This document shows positions 47,340 to 56,180 of a stretch of 64,000 nucleotides of DNA, in pieces. Both the position numbers and the translations under genes were made by a program. Below the pieces are notes generated by a model, which was given only the letters and a program-made list of their open reading frames with translations, was not told where the DNA came from and did no database searches. Every line of letters starts with the position of its first letter. Positions within the stretch are counted from its first letter, which is position 1. Origin of the DNA: Pseudoalteromonas sp. UG3-2 (GTDB lineage: Bacteria > Pseudomonadota > Gammaproteobacteria > Enterobacterales > Alteromonadaceae); NCBI RefSeq assembly GCF_037120705.1, contig NZ_JAWLJU010000002.1:2170001-2234000 (forward strand), written 5' to 3'.

Positions 47340-48042
47340 CTTGTTTACAATTCGTCATGACAGTATCTGCCACAGAAGTAACCGCGTTTGTAGAGTTACC
47401 TACAACGTTACCTAAAGTTGCTCCGGGTTGCGAGTTATTAAACATGGGGACTGCTTTAGCATTTCCGAATGAAGTTTGAGATCCATTTGCTTGCATCTTC
47501 CCTGCACCAGCTCCAGCAACTAGTCCAAGACCTGCACCTTTCCCTGTAGCTTCCAGAACTTGTCCTCCATCAACTGTACCTGTTTTATCCAGTTGATTTA
47601 GAGTATTACTTACTGCGCTTGTAACGCCACCAGAAATTTCACCACTTAATCCTTCTGTTAATACTTTAGATGCACCAGACCCCATTCCAGACGCTGGTTT
47701 TGTTAATGCACCTATAGCTTTTCGAGCCAAGTTCCCAGCAGCACCACCCGTACCGCCAGATATGAAACCGATACCAGCTTGCTTCCCTACTTCCCCCCAG
47801 TTGCTTACACTTCCATCTCTTGCAATCTGTGTAATAGCCTCGGCAACACCACCAATAAAAGCGCCTAAAACAAATTGACCATACTCACCGTCAGGATCAA
47901 CATACTTATATGGATTGTTATTTGCGTAAGCATAACGGTTAAATCCATGCACGGCATTGCCACGAGCGATATGACCCATCACATCAACAGGATCATTCGA
48001 GTAAAAACGACCTATGACTGGATCATAGTATCGTGCCTGCAT
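47326..48042 (-). CDS. orphan Rhs tip, glycine-rich, unknown toxin
   Basis: 238 residues. Shell end MQARYYDPVIGRFYSNDP with GFNRYAYANNNPYKYVDPDG (residues 1-53), then a Gly/Ala-rich region with glycine-zipper-like hydrophobic helices (FVLGAFIGGVAEAITQI, GIGFISGGTGGAAGN, GAGLGLVAGAGAG) and the end NSTNAVTSVADTVMTNCKQ, then DGGC. With a two-helix membrane partner this suggests a membrane-inserting toxin. A conserved lead-in (TACTGTATATG) precedes the ATG here and at 46951. Confidence 0.75.
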   Translation of the reverse strand: MQARYYDPVIGRFYSNDPVDVMGHIARGNAVHGFNRYAYANNNPYKYVDPDGEYGQFVLGAFIGGVAEAITQIARDGSVSNWGEVGKQAGIGFISGGTGGAAGNLARKAIGALTKPASGMGSGASKVLTEGLSGEISGGVTSAVSNTLNQLDKTGTVDGGQVLEATGKGAGLGLVAGAGAGKMQANGSQTSFGNAKAVPMFNNSQPGATLGNVVGNSTNAVTSVADTVMTNCKQDGGC

Positions 48043-48182
48043 ATACAGTAATCGGATCTACGATCCACAAGGGACGCACCGATGCAAAAACAGAAGGTTG
48101 AATTTAAAAAGAACGTAGCAAACAAGCCTTTGTTTAATTTACGTTATTTCAGGTGTAGCGACAAGCCATTACTTTGATACCC

Positions 48183-49142
48183 TTACTTGAACAAGCCGCT
48201 ACTTTTTTGTGCTGATGGATGGCTGTTTTTGTATACGGCAGTCAGTTTGTTTCTACTGACGAAGGTGTATATCTGTGTCGTATTGATACTAGAGTGACCC
48301 AGCATTTCTTGGACGTGGCGAAGGTCAGCACCATTGTCCAACATGGTTGTCGCGGTAGCATGACGAAATAGGTAACAAGACCCCTGTCGGTTGATGCCAG
48401 CCAACTTCACGTAACCTGATACCATATCTGACAATTTATTAGGCCGATATTGTTTACCTTGGTTATCAAGAAACAGAACGTTAGTTGACCCAACAAACGT
48501 AAACCTAGGACGAATTTTGGCGATATATAGTGCTAACCACTCACATGCCTGTAGACTAATTGGCACAATGCGTTCTTTATCACCTTTACCATGATTGATA
48601 CGTAACAAGCGCTCTGCGAAATCAACATCGTCCAGTTCGAGAAAAGATAATTCAGTGCGACGAATACCTGATGCAAAGAAGGTTTCCAGTATCACGCGAT
48701 CTCGAAAGCCTCGAATACCAAACACTAAAGTTTGTTTCAGTATCCGCTCTATTTCTTCAACACTAAAAATAGCCTTGGGTAGTTGACGTCCACGGCTTGG
48801 TAATTCTAAGTGTTCCAACGAGTGCTTGGCTAAAACTTCTTTCATGTAAAGGGTCTTAACAAAGGTTTTTACGAAGGTCACTAGGTTACGCTTTTGTGCT
48901 TTAGAAAGAGGTTGGTTATCTAAAGGCTTGCGATAGCTATTCAGGTATTCGATGTAGTCGTCCATCAATTCGAGGTTAATGTCGTCGATATAACGAACGT
49001 TCTGAGGCAAGCACCAGATATAGAAGCGTTTCAAACCCGAGTACTTGCCCCGAATGGTATCGCTACTTTGACCTTTCGCTAGGCAAATCTTTAGATAATA
49101 TTTCACGCATCGCCAGATACGACGTGACTTAGGTTTTTCCAC
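48183..49142 (-). CDS. tyrosine recombinase/integrase
   Basis: 319 residues: SAM-like N-terminal domain (about 1-115) and catalytic domain with first Arg in ASGIRRTELSFL, Lys in NHGKGDKERIVPI, a box-II that reads CYLFRHATAT, LGHSS and active-site Tyr in TQIYTFVSR. The usual H of HxxR is Y here (codon TAC), whereas the sister fragment at 42787 keeps H (CHLYRH). Activity may be reduced. It overlaps the primase-like gene by 14 bases, so the two act as one mobile unit. Confidence 0.85.
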   Translation of the reverse strand: MEKPKSRRIWRCVKYYLKICLAKGQSSDTIRGKYSGLKRFYIWCLPQNVRYIDDINLELMDDYIEYLNSYRKPLDNQPLSKAQKRNLVTFVKTFVKTLYMKEVLAKHSLEHLELPSRGRQLPKAIFSVEEIERILKQTLVFGIRGFRDRVILETFFASGIRRTELSFLELDDVDFAERLLRINHGKGDKERIVPISLQACEWLALYIAKIRPRFTFVGSTNVLFLDNQGKQYRPNKLSDMVSGYVKLAGINRQGSCYLFRHATATTMLDNGADLRHVQEMLGHSSINTTQIYTFVSRNKLTAVYKNSHPSAQKSSGLFK

Positions 49143-49614
49143 AAATTAATTCCTTAGCTCGTTTCATTGCCAGCTTTTCAAACGCATCAGGTTTCGGTTT
49201 CTTCCAATAAACAATGACTTCATCCCAGTATCGGATGCGCTCAGCAATTCGATACCCAACCGCTGCCTTTATGTGCCCGTCATCATCAAAGCTAGGGAAG
49301 ATGACACAGCCACGAAACAGTTCGTGGCCTGTGGCGCGAAGAATACCAAAGCGCTGTAACGAGCCTCGTATCGCGCCACCTTCAAACGTTCGGGCTTTAG
49401 GAATGTATCTGCCTAAGGTGCGGTCGCATAACCCTATCAACGGGTTATCTAAGAGCTTTTCAGGCACTCGTTCTTCACGAACTAAAAATTCCTGAGCAAT
49501 ATCACTGTGCATGAATCGCTCATGGTAGTATTGAAAAACTTGGTTCAAATAAACTTCGTCATAATTAATATCATTAACTAGTGATAAGTAATCACCTTCA
49601 CTTTCTTGCTTCAT
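49129..49614 (-). CDS. primase-like (CHC2-associated) protein, probably N-truncated
   Basis: 161 residues resembling the catalytic-core N-terminal part of DnaG-type primases (FQYYHERFMHSDIAQEFLV, GGAIRGSLQRFGILR, CVIFPSFDDDGHIKAAVGYR). In related integrase-linked genes this follows a CHC2 zinc finger, which is absent here. The gene begins only 17 bases from the IS21 end, so I infer that the insertion removed or separated the 5' part. The partner integrase is downstream and overlapping. Confidence 0.6.
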   Translation of the reverse strand: MKQESEGDYLSLVNDINYDEVYLNQVFQYYHERFMHSDIAQEFLVREERVPEKLLDNPLIGLCDRTLGRYIPKARTFEGGAIRGSLQRFGILRATGHELFRGCVIFPSFDDDGHIKAAVGYRIAERIRYWDEVIVYWKKPKPDAFEKLAMKRAKELICGKT

Positions 49615-49643
49615 CGTTTTGGCCTCAATTTGTCATTACGGGG

Positions 49644-50417
49644 TTACGGCTTATCCACCTTCGAGTGGCGACTGCCTCGACGTCTACGACGGATGGACTC
49701 TCCCTTTAAGTGCAGGATGTGAGCACCATGAACAATTCGATCTAAAGTAGAATCCGCTATGGTTTGATCTTGAAATGCGTCATACCAGTCGCCGACTGGG
49801 TATTGAGAGGTAATAATTAATGATGAGCGCTGATCCCTTGATTCTATTATTTCGAACAATAGATGGCGGGCAACGTTATCTAATAAAGCCACTCCCCAGT
49901 CGTCAAGAACCAATACTTCGATTTTCTTGACCCAATTACGAAACTTCTCAAACTCACCTTCATTGTGAGCAGCTTGCATTTTAAGCAGTAAAGATTGAAA
50001 GCGAATGAACATCACTCTATGCGTTTTATGCAGAGCTTCATTTGCTATCGCACAAGCAATGTAGGTTTTGCCCGTGCCTGTGGCACCGTGTAATATGATG
50101 TGTTGATAGTGGGTGATCCATTGACACTCAGCTAGCTTTTGGATCTGGTGACGTTTTAAGTTTGGGTGAAGTAGATAATCAATCTCTGATACTCTAGCAT
50201 TAGGCCAGCGAAGTTTCGCTCGCGCAGTTAAGTTAGCAATTTTACGGTTTATCTCAAAGTCTTGTTGAGCGACTAACAAATGTGTTAATCGCTCTTCAAA
50301 TGATGCGTCATCAAATTGATGAGACTCAAACTGTTGCATTAAGGCTTCTGCAAATCCTTTTAGCCTTAATGCTTGGCATAGTTCGATAAGCTGCTTACTA
50401 TTCATCATTGCCTCCAT
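49644..50417 (-). CDS. istB: IS21 helper ATPase IstB
   Basis: 257 residues of the DnaC-like AAA+ family: Walker A GATGTGKTYIACAIA near 112, Walker B VLVLDDWGVALLD near 172 and the arginine region near 222. It organises target DNA for IstA. It overlaps istA by 20 bases. Confidence 0.95.
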   Translation of the reverse strand: MEAMMNSKQLIELCQALRLKGFAEALMQQFESHQFDDASFEERLTHLLVAQQDFEINRKIANLTARAKLRWPNARVSEIDYLLHPNLKRHQIQKLAECQWITHYQHIILHGATGTGKTYIACAIANEALHKTHRVMFIRFQSLLLKMQAAHNEGEFEKFRNWVKKIEVLVLDDWGVALLDNVARHLLFEIIESRDQRSSLIITSQYPVGDWYDAFQDQTIADSTLDRIVHGAHILHLKGESIRRRRRGSRHSKVDKP

Positions 50418-51945
50418 CCTCGTAATAAGACTTACCTCGAATGTTTGAATGAGTGATAGAGTTCTCTGTTTCTACTGATCCTTCATAAGCCTTGGCACTG
50501 ATAATCATTGTTAACTCATCAGCACATGGAACATCTTTACCGTGGGCTAGTGCATAACGACACGCCGCTTCAAAGACCTCGGCACCATGTTGTTCACACA
50601 ATTTTTTAATCCCTTTCGCTCTGGTGTTAATAGCTCTTGATTGAGGGTTTTTGATGCCTTTGTAGAGCTTTTTAAACAGCTTATGCGAATAAATGCCAAC
50701 GTCTTTCGCCCACGCCAGAAAGTAGCTTTTACCATGTAGCAAGTCTGCATGATGTGACGGGTGCATGTGCTTAGGTAAAGTTGTACAACCATCACTGGCT
50801 GATAACAGGTGGGTAGTAACGAGCTTGTGTTTATAAAAAACATTTAGCTTCTCTCGATAAACCTGAACAGTGACTTTTTCACCACAAAGGTCATAAGGTA
50901 CTGAATAGTCATGACCATCAAATTGAATATGATAATGAGGCGGTACAGTTTTAATGAACTCGTTGATAATTGGATTAAAAGGTGTCTTCGGCAACGGGCT
51001 TAAAGCGGGACCATCAAGCTGCTCAAAAAGCTGGTTACGGCTGGTATCTGTATTTTGCAGGGGGAGCGCGTTGAGTTTTTCTACTTCGGACACTAAATGT
51101 TGATTCAGTTCATCCAAACTAAAAAATGTAAAATCCGAGTTCATTACACGCAAGATACGTTGGGTAATAAACTTGACCCCCTGTTCAGCCAACGACTTAT
51201 CTTGTGGATGCCCTACACGGCAGGCATGGATAAGACAATGAAAGTGCTCAGCTAAATCGTCTACTGTGCGGACAAGTTTTGGCGGATTACCAGCTTTTTT
51301 GACCAACCCTTTTGCATTATCAATGACAATAACTTGGGGAACACCGCCAAAGTACGCTAACATTTCTCGAATACCTGCTACCCAATCTTGGGTTGTTTGG
51401 CCAGTGGTAGCGTAGGCAAATAGTTTATTTGATGCCCCCAAACATCCGATGAATACAGAAGCCGTTTTTTGCTTTCTATTTTCTATATACGTTAAACTCG
51501 TTCCTGCATAGTCTATAAACGCTTCTTCACCAACGAAATGACGTTGACGCATAGTGACTTTTCTGGTCTTCAAAAAGTGTCTCACTAACTCAAAAAATCG
51601 ACTTCTTCCATAAGCGGTATGCGGATCAACATCAACATACTCCAAGTACAGGACGGTTAGAGTTTTACCTTTTCGTTTCAGTACTTCCCTTTGAATGTCG
51701 TCATAGGGTGGTGGTCGTTTAGACGAGCGTCGAGCCAAAGAGACGGGATGAAATATCGCATAAATTTGATCATCATCCATTTCAAGTATTTCACTTGCTG
51801 AATACTTGCTTTGTTCAAACCGTTTAAGCATTTCATTGACGGTAAAATGAGAGCAATGATTCATTGCTGCATTTTGACGAGAACTCAATGTTGGCTGGAC
51901 AAATTTGTTGTGCACAATTTGTCTGATAGTTTGCTCTGACAACAT
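50398..51945 (-). CDS. istA: IS21 transposase IstA
   Basis: 515 residues: N-terminal HTH (MLSEQTIRQIVHNKF, FTVNEMLKRFEQSKYSASEI), RNaseH-fold DDE core (FIDYAGTSLTY, QVIVIDNAKGLVKK, DKSLAEQGVKF) and a Mu-like C-terminal beta domain (IQFDGHDYSVPYDLCGEKV). Looks intact. Confidence 0.95.
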   Translation of the reverse strand: MLSEQTIRQIVHNKFVQPTLSSRQNAAMNHCSHFTVNEMLKRFEQSKYSASEILEMDDDQIYAIFHPVSLARRSSKRPPPYDDIQREVLKRKGKTLTVLYLEYVDVDPHTAYGRSRFFELVRHFLKTRKVTMRQRHFVGEEAFIDYAGTSLTYIENRKQKTASVFIGCLGASNKLFAYATTGQTTQDWVAGIREMLAYFGGVPQVIVIDNAKGLVKKAGNPPKLVRTVDDLAEHFHCLIHACRVGHPQDKSLAEQGVKFITQRILRVMNSDFTFFSLDELNQHLVSEVEKLNALPLQNTDTSRNQLFEQLDGPALSPLPKTPFNPIINEFIKTVPPHYHIQFDGHDYSVPYDLCGEKVTVQVYREKLNVFYKHKLVTTHLLSASDGCTTLPKHMHPSHHADLLHGKSYFLAWAKDVGIYSHKLFKKLYKGIKNPQSRAINTRAKGIKKLCEQHGAEVFEAACRYALAHGKDVPCADELTMIISAKAYEGSVETENSITHSNIRGKSYYEDGGNDE

Positions 51946-52084
51946 AGCCTATCTCCTCATAGAGAGAAGTTATTAGGTACCAGCAAGGTATATCCCTATG
52001 TAAGTGTGCTGAGCACCTAAATAGTTATATAATTTCCTGCGTGCAGTACGGCGCTATGCCATAATTTCCAATAGCAGGTTGACA

Positions 52085-53072
52085 TGCACAAGAAAGGATC
52101 TAGACTCAGAGGTAAATCATCGCAACCAAACTTTGATTTCAACCCTAAGCCATGGATTCGTTCATGGCTTTTGTGTTTTGGCGTTATTCAACGCTTGTAA
52201 ACTTCATCAGAACCAAGTCATTTTCATCACCTTCTTCATTTAACTTTATGTAAATAAAATTCAGTAATTAGTTCAGTTGTAGTCTATTTAGGGGAGTTCT
52301 TCAAGAAACGAGGCGCTCTGTCACAAACAACTTAAAAGTAGATACTTAATCAGCTTAAATTTAAGTATTTTGCGAATCATTGTACAACGATATTATAAAT
52401 AACAATTGATACAAGCCCTTAATAGTGAATGCAAAAAGTGCGCGCGAAAAGTGGCAATTATTATTTATGAGACGTTAGACCCAAAAACACATCATAAAGG
52501 CTATTTTTGTATTTAAACTTTATTTTTGATATCTTAACGTGGCTTATCTCTAGTCTTATCACCTAAATCCGCAGCAGTAAGAAATTAAAGCAAATATCGA
52601 AACGTAAAAATTGAAGCTTTGGTAGCACCACTACGGTGGCAGTCTTTACTGGTAGTACTGGCAGAAAAGATTTGGCAATGAGGCAGAATTTAAACCGATA
52701 ACTAGACAGATATTATCGGAATATACACCTGTAAATTCCATTCCAAACCTTCCTAAAAAACCAATGTCTGCTGCCAGAGTACCAATAATTATCATCCATG
52801 ACTGACACTCAAATCTGCCAAACACGTTAATCATTGTACAAACCAGTAAGTTTGAATATTTACTGTTCTTTATAAAAATGAATTAAGCGAGGTCTATTTC
52901 TATAAGATTTGGCACTCCGACTTGATTTATGAGTTTGAAACTTTTTTGAGAAACATAAAGCAGACCGCAAATATATGTTGAATCGTGCACTCTGCTGGAT
53001 TCAAGGCGGGTTAGATCAATTAAGCCTTGTCAACAAGTATTCAAATACAAGCCAGCTAATCCCATCAGAACG
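52085..53072. other. AT-rich degenerate region upstream of IS21
   Basis: No intact gene. Three weak traces: on the minus strand a 27-codon coding-like tail ending near 52189 (NEEGDENDLVLMKFTSVE), followed downstream by a hairpin AAGCCATG/CATGGCTT (52147-52170), perhaps the end of a lost immunity gene; on the plus strand a 50-codon coding-like tail at 52656-52805 (YWQKRFGNEAEFKPITRQ...); and a minus-strand frame at 52646-52834 over the same bases. I regard all as remnants or chance. Confidence 0.4.
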
Positions 53073-53107
53073 AAAAAGCCCCGTTTCTAGGTTAGAACGA
53101 GGCTTTG
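53073..53107 (-). terminator. cassette-end terminator
   Basis: On the minus strand CAAAGCCTCGTTC pairs imperfectly with AAACGGGGCTTT, then TTTTCG. It carries the GAACCC/GAATCC tag and lies 126 bases after the last immunity-like gene of the 54-kb cassette. Confidence 0.7.
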
Positions 53108-53232
53108 GGTTCAAATATTAGAGCTTGCTGGGTCAGTTGAGTGCAAAACGCAAGACCTAACCCCTTTATCTTGTTCAACTTTGGGTAGGTGTCCTTTTTT
53201 TATTTTAATGTTTATTTAGCTTCTCCTTTATT

Positions 53233-53478
53233 TCAATCTCCAAAATGCTCATTTTTTGGCTCAACCGTTTTTGAATTATTTTCAAACGTAACTTTATGAG
53301 TTGAGTTTTTTTTCTCTGTATATAGAAATATAAAGATACCGACAGCGCCAAAAAAGGGCAAAAACCAAATTAAAAAAGCTTGTGCTTTTTTTTGAAATCC
53401 ATCAAGGACATCACTAGCTACAACCATACAAGTCACTATTATATTAATTAACAACAGCGAAAATAATAAAAAAATCAT
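53233..53478 (-). CDS. small membrane protein, candidate immunity
   Basis: About 81 residues from ATG 53478 (the frame reaches 53523). Two helices (MIFLLFSLLLINIIVTCMVVA and AFLIWFLPFFGAVGIFIFLY) and a charged tail. It overlaps the previous gene stop by 4 bases. No family known. Confidence 0.6.
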   Translation of the reverse strand: MIFLLFSLLLINIIVTCMVVASDVLDGFQKKAQAFLIWFLPFFGAVGIFIFLYTEKKNSTHKVTFENNSKTVEPKNEHFGD

Positions 53479-53969
53479 TTGGAATAAATCTCTTTTTCGA
53501 TAGCTGATTTTAATATACCACATGAATTAACATATAATTTTACATCAATCTGAAAAAATGTAATGCATAGTAAATTATCTTCATTTGAAAAAGTGCAACC
53601 TTGCACCTCACACCATGGGATCAAAATATATTTTTTTGATTTGGAGTACTTGAGAAAAAGCAGTAAGCCCTTTTCATGACTTTCTATGGATAGTTTTTGC
53701 ACGTAACCGTTTAAAAAACCTTGTTCAAACTCAATCTCTAAATCTGCTGGTTCCAATTCTGTACCAATGGAAGTTACCTGTGAAATTAACGACCTATTTA
53801 ATTTCAAACCCAAAAGAGATGCTAGAAAAAAAAGGATTAACAAAATTAAGATGAAGATAAAAAAGCTATTTAAGGTTTGCCATTGAGTAATAAATGTTGT
53901 CACAAGGGCGGCACTAATAAGAATAAGTACAGCCAACACAATTAACTTTTTATGTAACTTTTTCAGCAT
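53475..53969 (-). CDS. membrane protein, candidate immunity
   Basis: 164 residues: two N-terminal helices (LIVLAVLILISAALVTTFI and FFIFILILLILFFLASLLGL) and a beta-rich domain of about 100 residues (ILIPWCEVQGCTFSNEDNLL), reminiscent of PH-like membrane proteins. It starts 30 bases after the Rhs tip at 54000. Two immunity-like genes follow this tip, which is unusual among the cassettes here. Confidence 0.65.
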   Translation of the reverse strand: MLKKLHKKLIVLAVLILISAALVTTFITQWQTLNSFFIFILILLILFFLASLLGLKLNRSLISQVTSIGTELEPADLEIEFEQGFLNGYVQKLSIESHEKGLLLFLKYSKSKKYILIPWCEVQGCTFSNEDNLLCITFFQIDVKLYVNSCGILKSAIEKEIYSK

Positions 53970-53999
53970 AATGCTCCCCTGTGAACTTTAGAAGTCTCA

Positions 54000-55508
54000 T
54001 TATTGAGACTTCTTGTCTCCCAAATTTCTTAACACACTAGTTTTTATTCGCTTAGTATTAACTTTTAGTTCCGCCCTAGCCTTGGGGCCGCGACCAGAAC
54101 CCAAGCTATCAGGCTTAGAAACGTCTCCCGAAGGATTCCCTGTTAAAGATGTAACAACAGTAACTACTTGGGCACCAAATTCAACAGCAGTGGATGCTGC
54201 CTCGACCACATCTTTAACTTTATCAGATTTAGCTATTGCTCCCGCGACTTTTATTCCTGCAACACTTGGTGCCATAATTAAGTGACCTTCGAGAGCTGCA
54301 TCTCCCATTTTATCCAGTTCTTGATTAGTCATTTCATGAGCTTTTTCTTGATCTCCTCCAGTCTCAATTAACTTAGAGTCTTTTATAGCTTGCTCAATCT
54401 GTTCAATTGGAGTTTTACCATCAGGATCAACATACTTATACGGATTGTTATTGGCATATGCAAATCTATTAAAGCCTTGAATATTCCCTTGACTAATAAA
54501 TGTTGCAGCATCAACAGGATCATTAGAATAGAACCGACCTATAACTGGATCATAGTATCGTGCCTGCATATAACTTAGACCAAGTTCTTTATCAAACTTG
54601 TGTCCCGTATAGCCTACATCGTCCTTTGCCTCCTCTAACGTTTCACCAAACGGACGATAGTGCTGGCGGCTATCTGCCGTTGAGATTGGAATAACATTGC
54701 CAGTTTTAGCAATAAGCTTTTCCCCTAAGTAAATATAATTGATGCCTTCTCCAGTTAATGTGTCGCCTTTTTCACGATACAATAAGGTACCGTCTTGGCT
54801 GTAAAAACTATAACTCGTGCCTTTGGCTTCAACCTGCTTAACTCGACGGTTATGCCCATCATATAAAAAGGTATTTCCTTTCGCTGATACCATTTGATTG
54901 GCAGCATTATAACTAAGCCCAAACGCTCCATTGTGTTTGATGTTACCGCGTGCATCGTATTGAATATTGCCATATTTGCCGCTCGTGCCAGTGCCGGTGA
55001 TAGAGCTTAATCGGTTATTAGCTCGGTTATAGCTATATGCTAGGTCAGTGTCTTTGCTTTTATACGTCTCAATATTGCCCAGCCCGTCATAAGTAATGGT
55101 GCTTTTACCAATTAAATTACCACCATACACGTTGGTCAGACGGTTTAAATCGTCATACACCAAACTAGTCAGACTAAACCCTGGTTGCACCATATCTATG
55201 ATTTTGGTGACATTGCCATTGTTGTCAAAGCCATAGGTTAAATTGACCACATCATTATTATTGAGTGTATCTTTAATGGTCTTTGGCATTAAACTGATTG
55301 GGTCAATACTCATTGAATGCGTCGCGTTATTACCAAAGGTAAAGCTTTCTAGCATACCATGTGCGTAGTACTTAGCCTCTGTTGCAAACTTGTTTACGAT
55401 ACTACCACTTTTATCAATTTCAACCGCTTTGGTGGGCTCACCATATCCATTAGGGCTGTAATACACTTTACTTTGGTCAATGAAAACAACTGTTAAAGAT
55501 TGGTACAT
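54000..55508 (-). CDS. Rhs core fragment with tip, copy A1
   Basis: 502 residues. After a junction-derived start (MYQSLTVVFI), residues 11-365 are Rhs YD-repeat shell (DQSKVYYSPNGYGEP, NRLTNVYGG, YDGLGNIETYKS, RPFGETLEEAKDDVGYTGH, MQARYYDPVIGRF, NPYKYVDPDG). The tip of about 135 residues (TPIEQIEQAIKDSKLIE through SGRGPKARAELKVNTKR) is rich in charged helices with no motif I recognise. The N-terminal part of the shell, the transport region and any PAAR or VgrG link are absent, so it cannot be delivered alone. The shell is near-identical to copies A2 and A3. Confidence 0.8.
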   Translation of the reverse strand: MYQSLTVVFIDQSKVYYSPNGYGEPTKAVEIDKSGSIVNKFATEAKYYAHGMLESFTFGNNATHSMSIDPISLMPKTIKDTLNNNDVVNLTYGFDNNGNVTKIIDMVQPGFSLTSLVYDDLNRLTNVYGGNLIGKSTITYDGLGNIETYKSKDTDLAYSYNRANNRLSSITGTGTSGKYGNIQYDARGNIKHNGAFGLSYNAANQMVSAKGNTFLYDGHNRRVKQVEAKGTSYSFYSQDGTLLYREKGDTLTGEGINYIYLGEKLIAKTGNVIPISTADSRQHYRPFGETLEEAKDDVGYTGHKFDKELGLSYMQARYYDPVIGRFYSNDPVDAATFISQGNIQGFNRFAYANNNPYKYVDPDGKTPIEQIEQAIKDSKLIETGGDQEKAHEMTNQELDKMGDAALEGHLIMAPSVAGIKVAGAIAKSDKVKDVVEAASTAVEFGAQVVTVVTSLTGNPSGDVSKPDSLGSGRGPKARAELKVNTKRIKTSVLRNLGDKKSQ

Positions 55509-55723
55509 CGTTTCTGTTTTTGACGATGAGGAATTGATTGGCGAAGGCCAAAAATCTCAAGTGCAATTGAAAGACTTCGAACTACTTCGGCACGGCTTTT
55601 CGCCTGAGCAGATCACTCAATTGAATTTGGCACCAAACGGAATTTTTCATTGAGCCTCTCAGCTTGCATTGAAAACAAACTAAAAGCCACAACAGTCAGA
55701 AAAAACAAAGCCCCGCGAGTGCG
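54548..55723. repeat. Rhs core direct repeat, copy A1
   Basis: About 1.18 kb nearly identical to 57980-59155 (offset 3432). It covers the Rhs shell end and about 240 bases beyond its start. Identity stops sharply at 55723/59155. Confidence 0.85.
55480..55653 (+). pseudogene. 57-residue ORF fused head-to-head to Rhs copy A1
   Basis: The plus-strand frame from ATG 55480 encodes MKTTVKDWYIVSVFDDEEL... and ends APNGIFH. It starts inside the minus-strand Rhs junction and has no ribosome site, so it looks like the 3' end of a foreign gene captured where the Rhs copy was broken. Exactly duplicated at 58912-59085. Confidence 0.45.
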
Positions 55724-55859
55724 AGATGATTTGGTTGGATTCAAATCAGTTCAACCAGCCTTGAAAACAAACCTCAGCCACCTAACCCAGACAAAACAAA
55801 GCCCCGCTTCCTAGGTCAGAGTGCGAGGCTTTGGATTCAAAAGTAAACTAGCTATATTG
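55654..55859 (-). other. junction region with 56-bp inverted repeat arm and terminator
   Basis: Holds arm 2 of the 56-bp inverted repeat (55718-55773, exact complement of 44971-45026) and a cassette-end hairpin CAAAGCCCCGC / GCGAGGCTTTG (55797-55833) with the GGATTC tag, serving the membrane gene at 55860. A truncated second hairpin half lies at 55706-55721. Confidence 0.7.
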
Positions 55860-56177
55860 CTATATCCAGCCAGAAATATACTCCCCTACATCTTTACCTC
55901 TATCAGCAGAAGATTTGGAATAGAACTCTTGTTTTTTGTCTTCTGTACGGATAGATATAGGGAAAACAATTAGCGTAACTAGCAAAGTTAAAATAATTAA
56001 CACCAGCATTATTCCAATGCCAATTGTTACTCTCATTGCCCATGTAAAGTCTCCAGAAAAGGCAACTGTCAAACCTACAATTACCACTAAAGGCCATAGT
56101 AGGTTTGATATTATTACTTTTATAGCTGTAAAAATTGACACCTTGTCAAATATGACTTTACTAAAATAATTACTCAT
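55860..56177 (-). CDS. small membrane protein, candidate immunity
   Basis: 105 residues with two helices (LLWPLVVIVGLTVAFSG and MRVTIGIGIMLVLIILTLLVTLIVFPI) and a charged C-terminus. It begins 3 bases after the stop of the tip at 56181. No family recognised. Confidence 0.65.
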   Translation of the reverse strand: MSNYFSKVIFDKVSIFTAIKVIISNLLWPLVVIVGLTVAFSGDFTWAMRVTIGIGIMLVLIILTLLVTLIVFPISIRTEDKKQEFYSKSSADRGKDVGEYISGWI

Positions 56178-56180
56178 TAC

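Larger units (their letters stand above)
49631..52084 (-). mobile_element. IS21-family insertion sequence
   Basis: Encodes complete istA and istB on the minus strand. Candidate ends are TGTCATTACGG at 49631 and, inverted, TGTCAACCTGC ending at 52084, giving 2454 bp, normal for IS21. Only the TGTCA terminus matches well and no target duplication is evident, so the borders are approximate. Confidence 0.75.

Noticed and set aside
49631..52084. Target-site duplication around IS21
   Set aside because: Flanking bases do not match at the inferred ends; the borders or later changes prevent a call.
52646..52834. 62-codon minus-strand frame in the degenerate region
   Set aside because: No ribosome site or family; the opposite strand looks more coding-like, and both are probably remnants.
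54755..54973. 72-codon frames inside the Rhs cores (also 58187-58405 and 63152-63370)
   Set aside because: Out-of-frame shadows of the Rhs shell that recur only because the core is duplicated.
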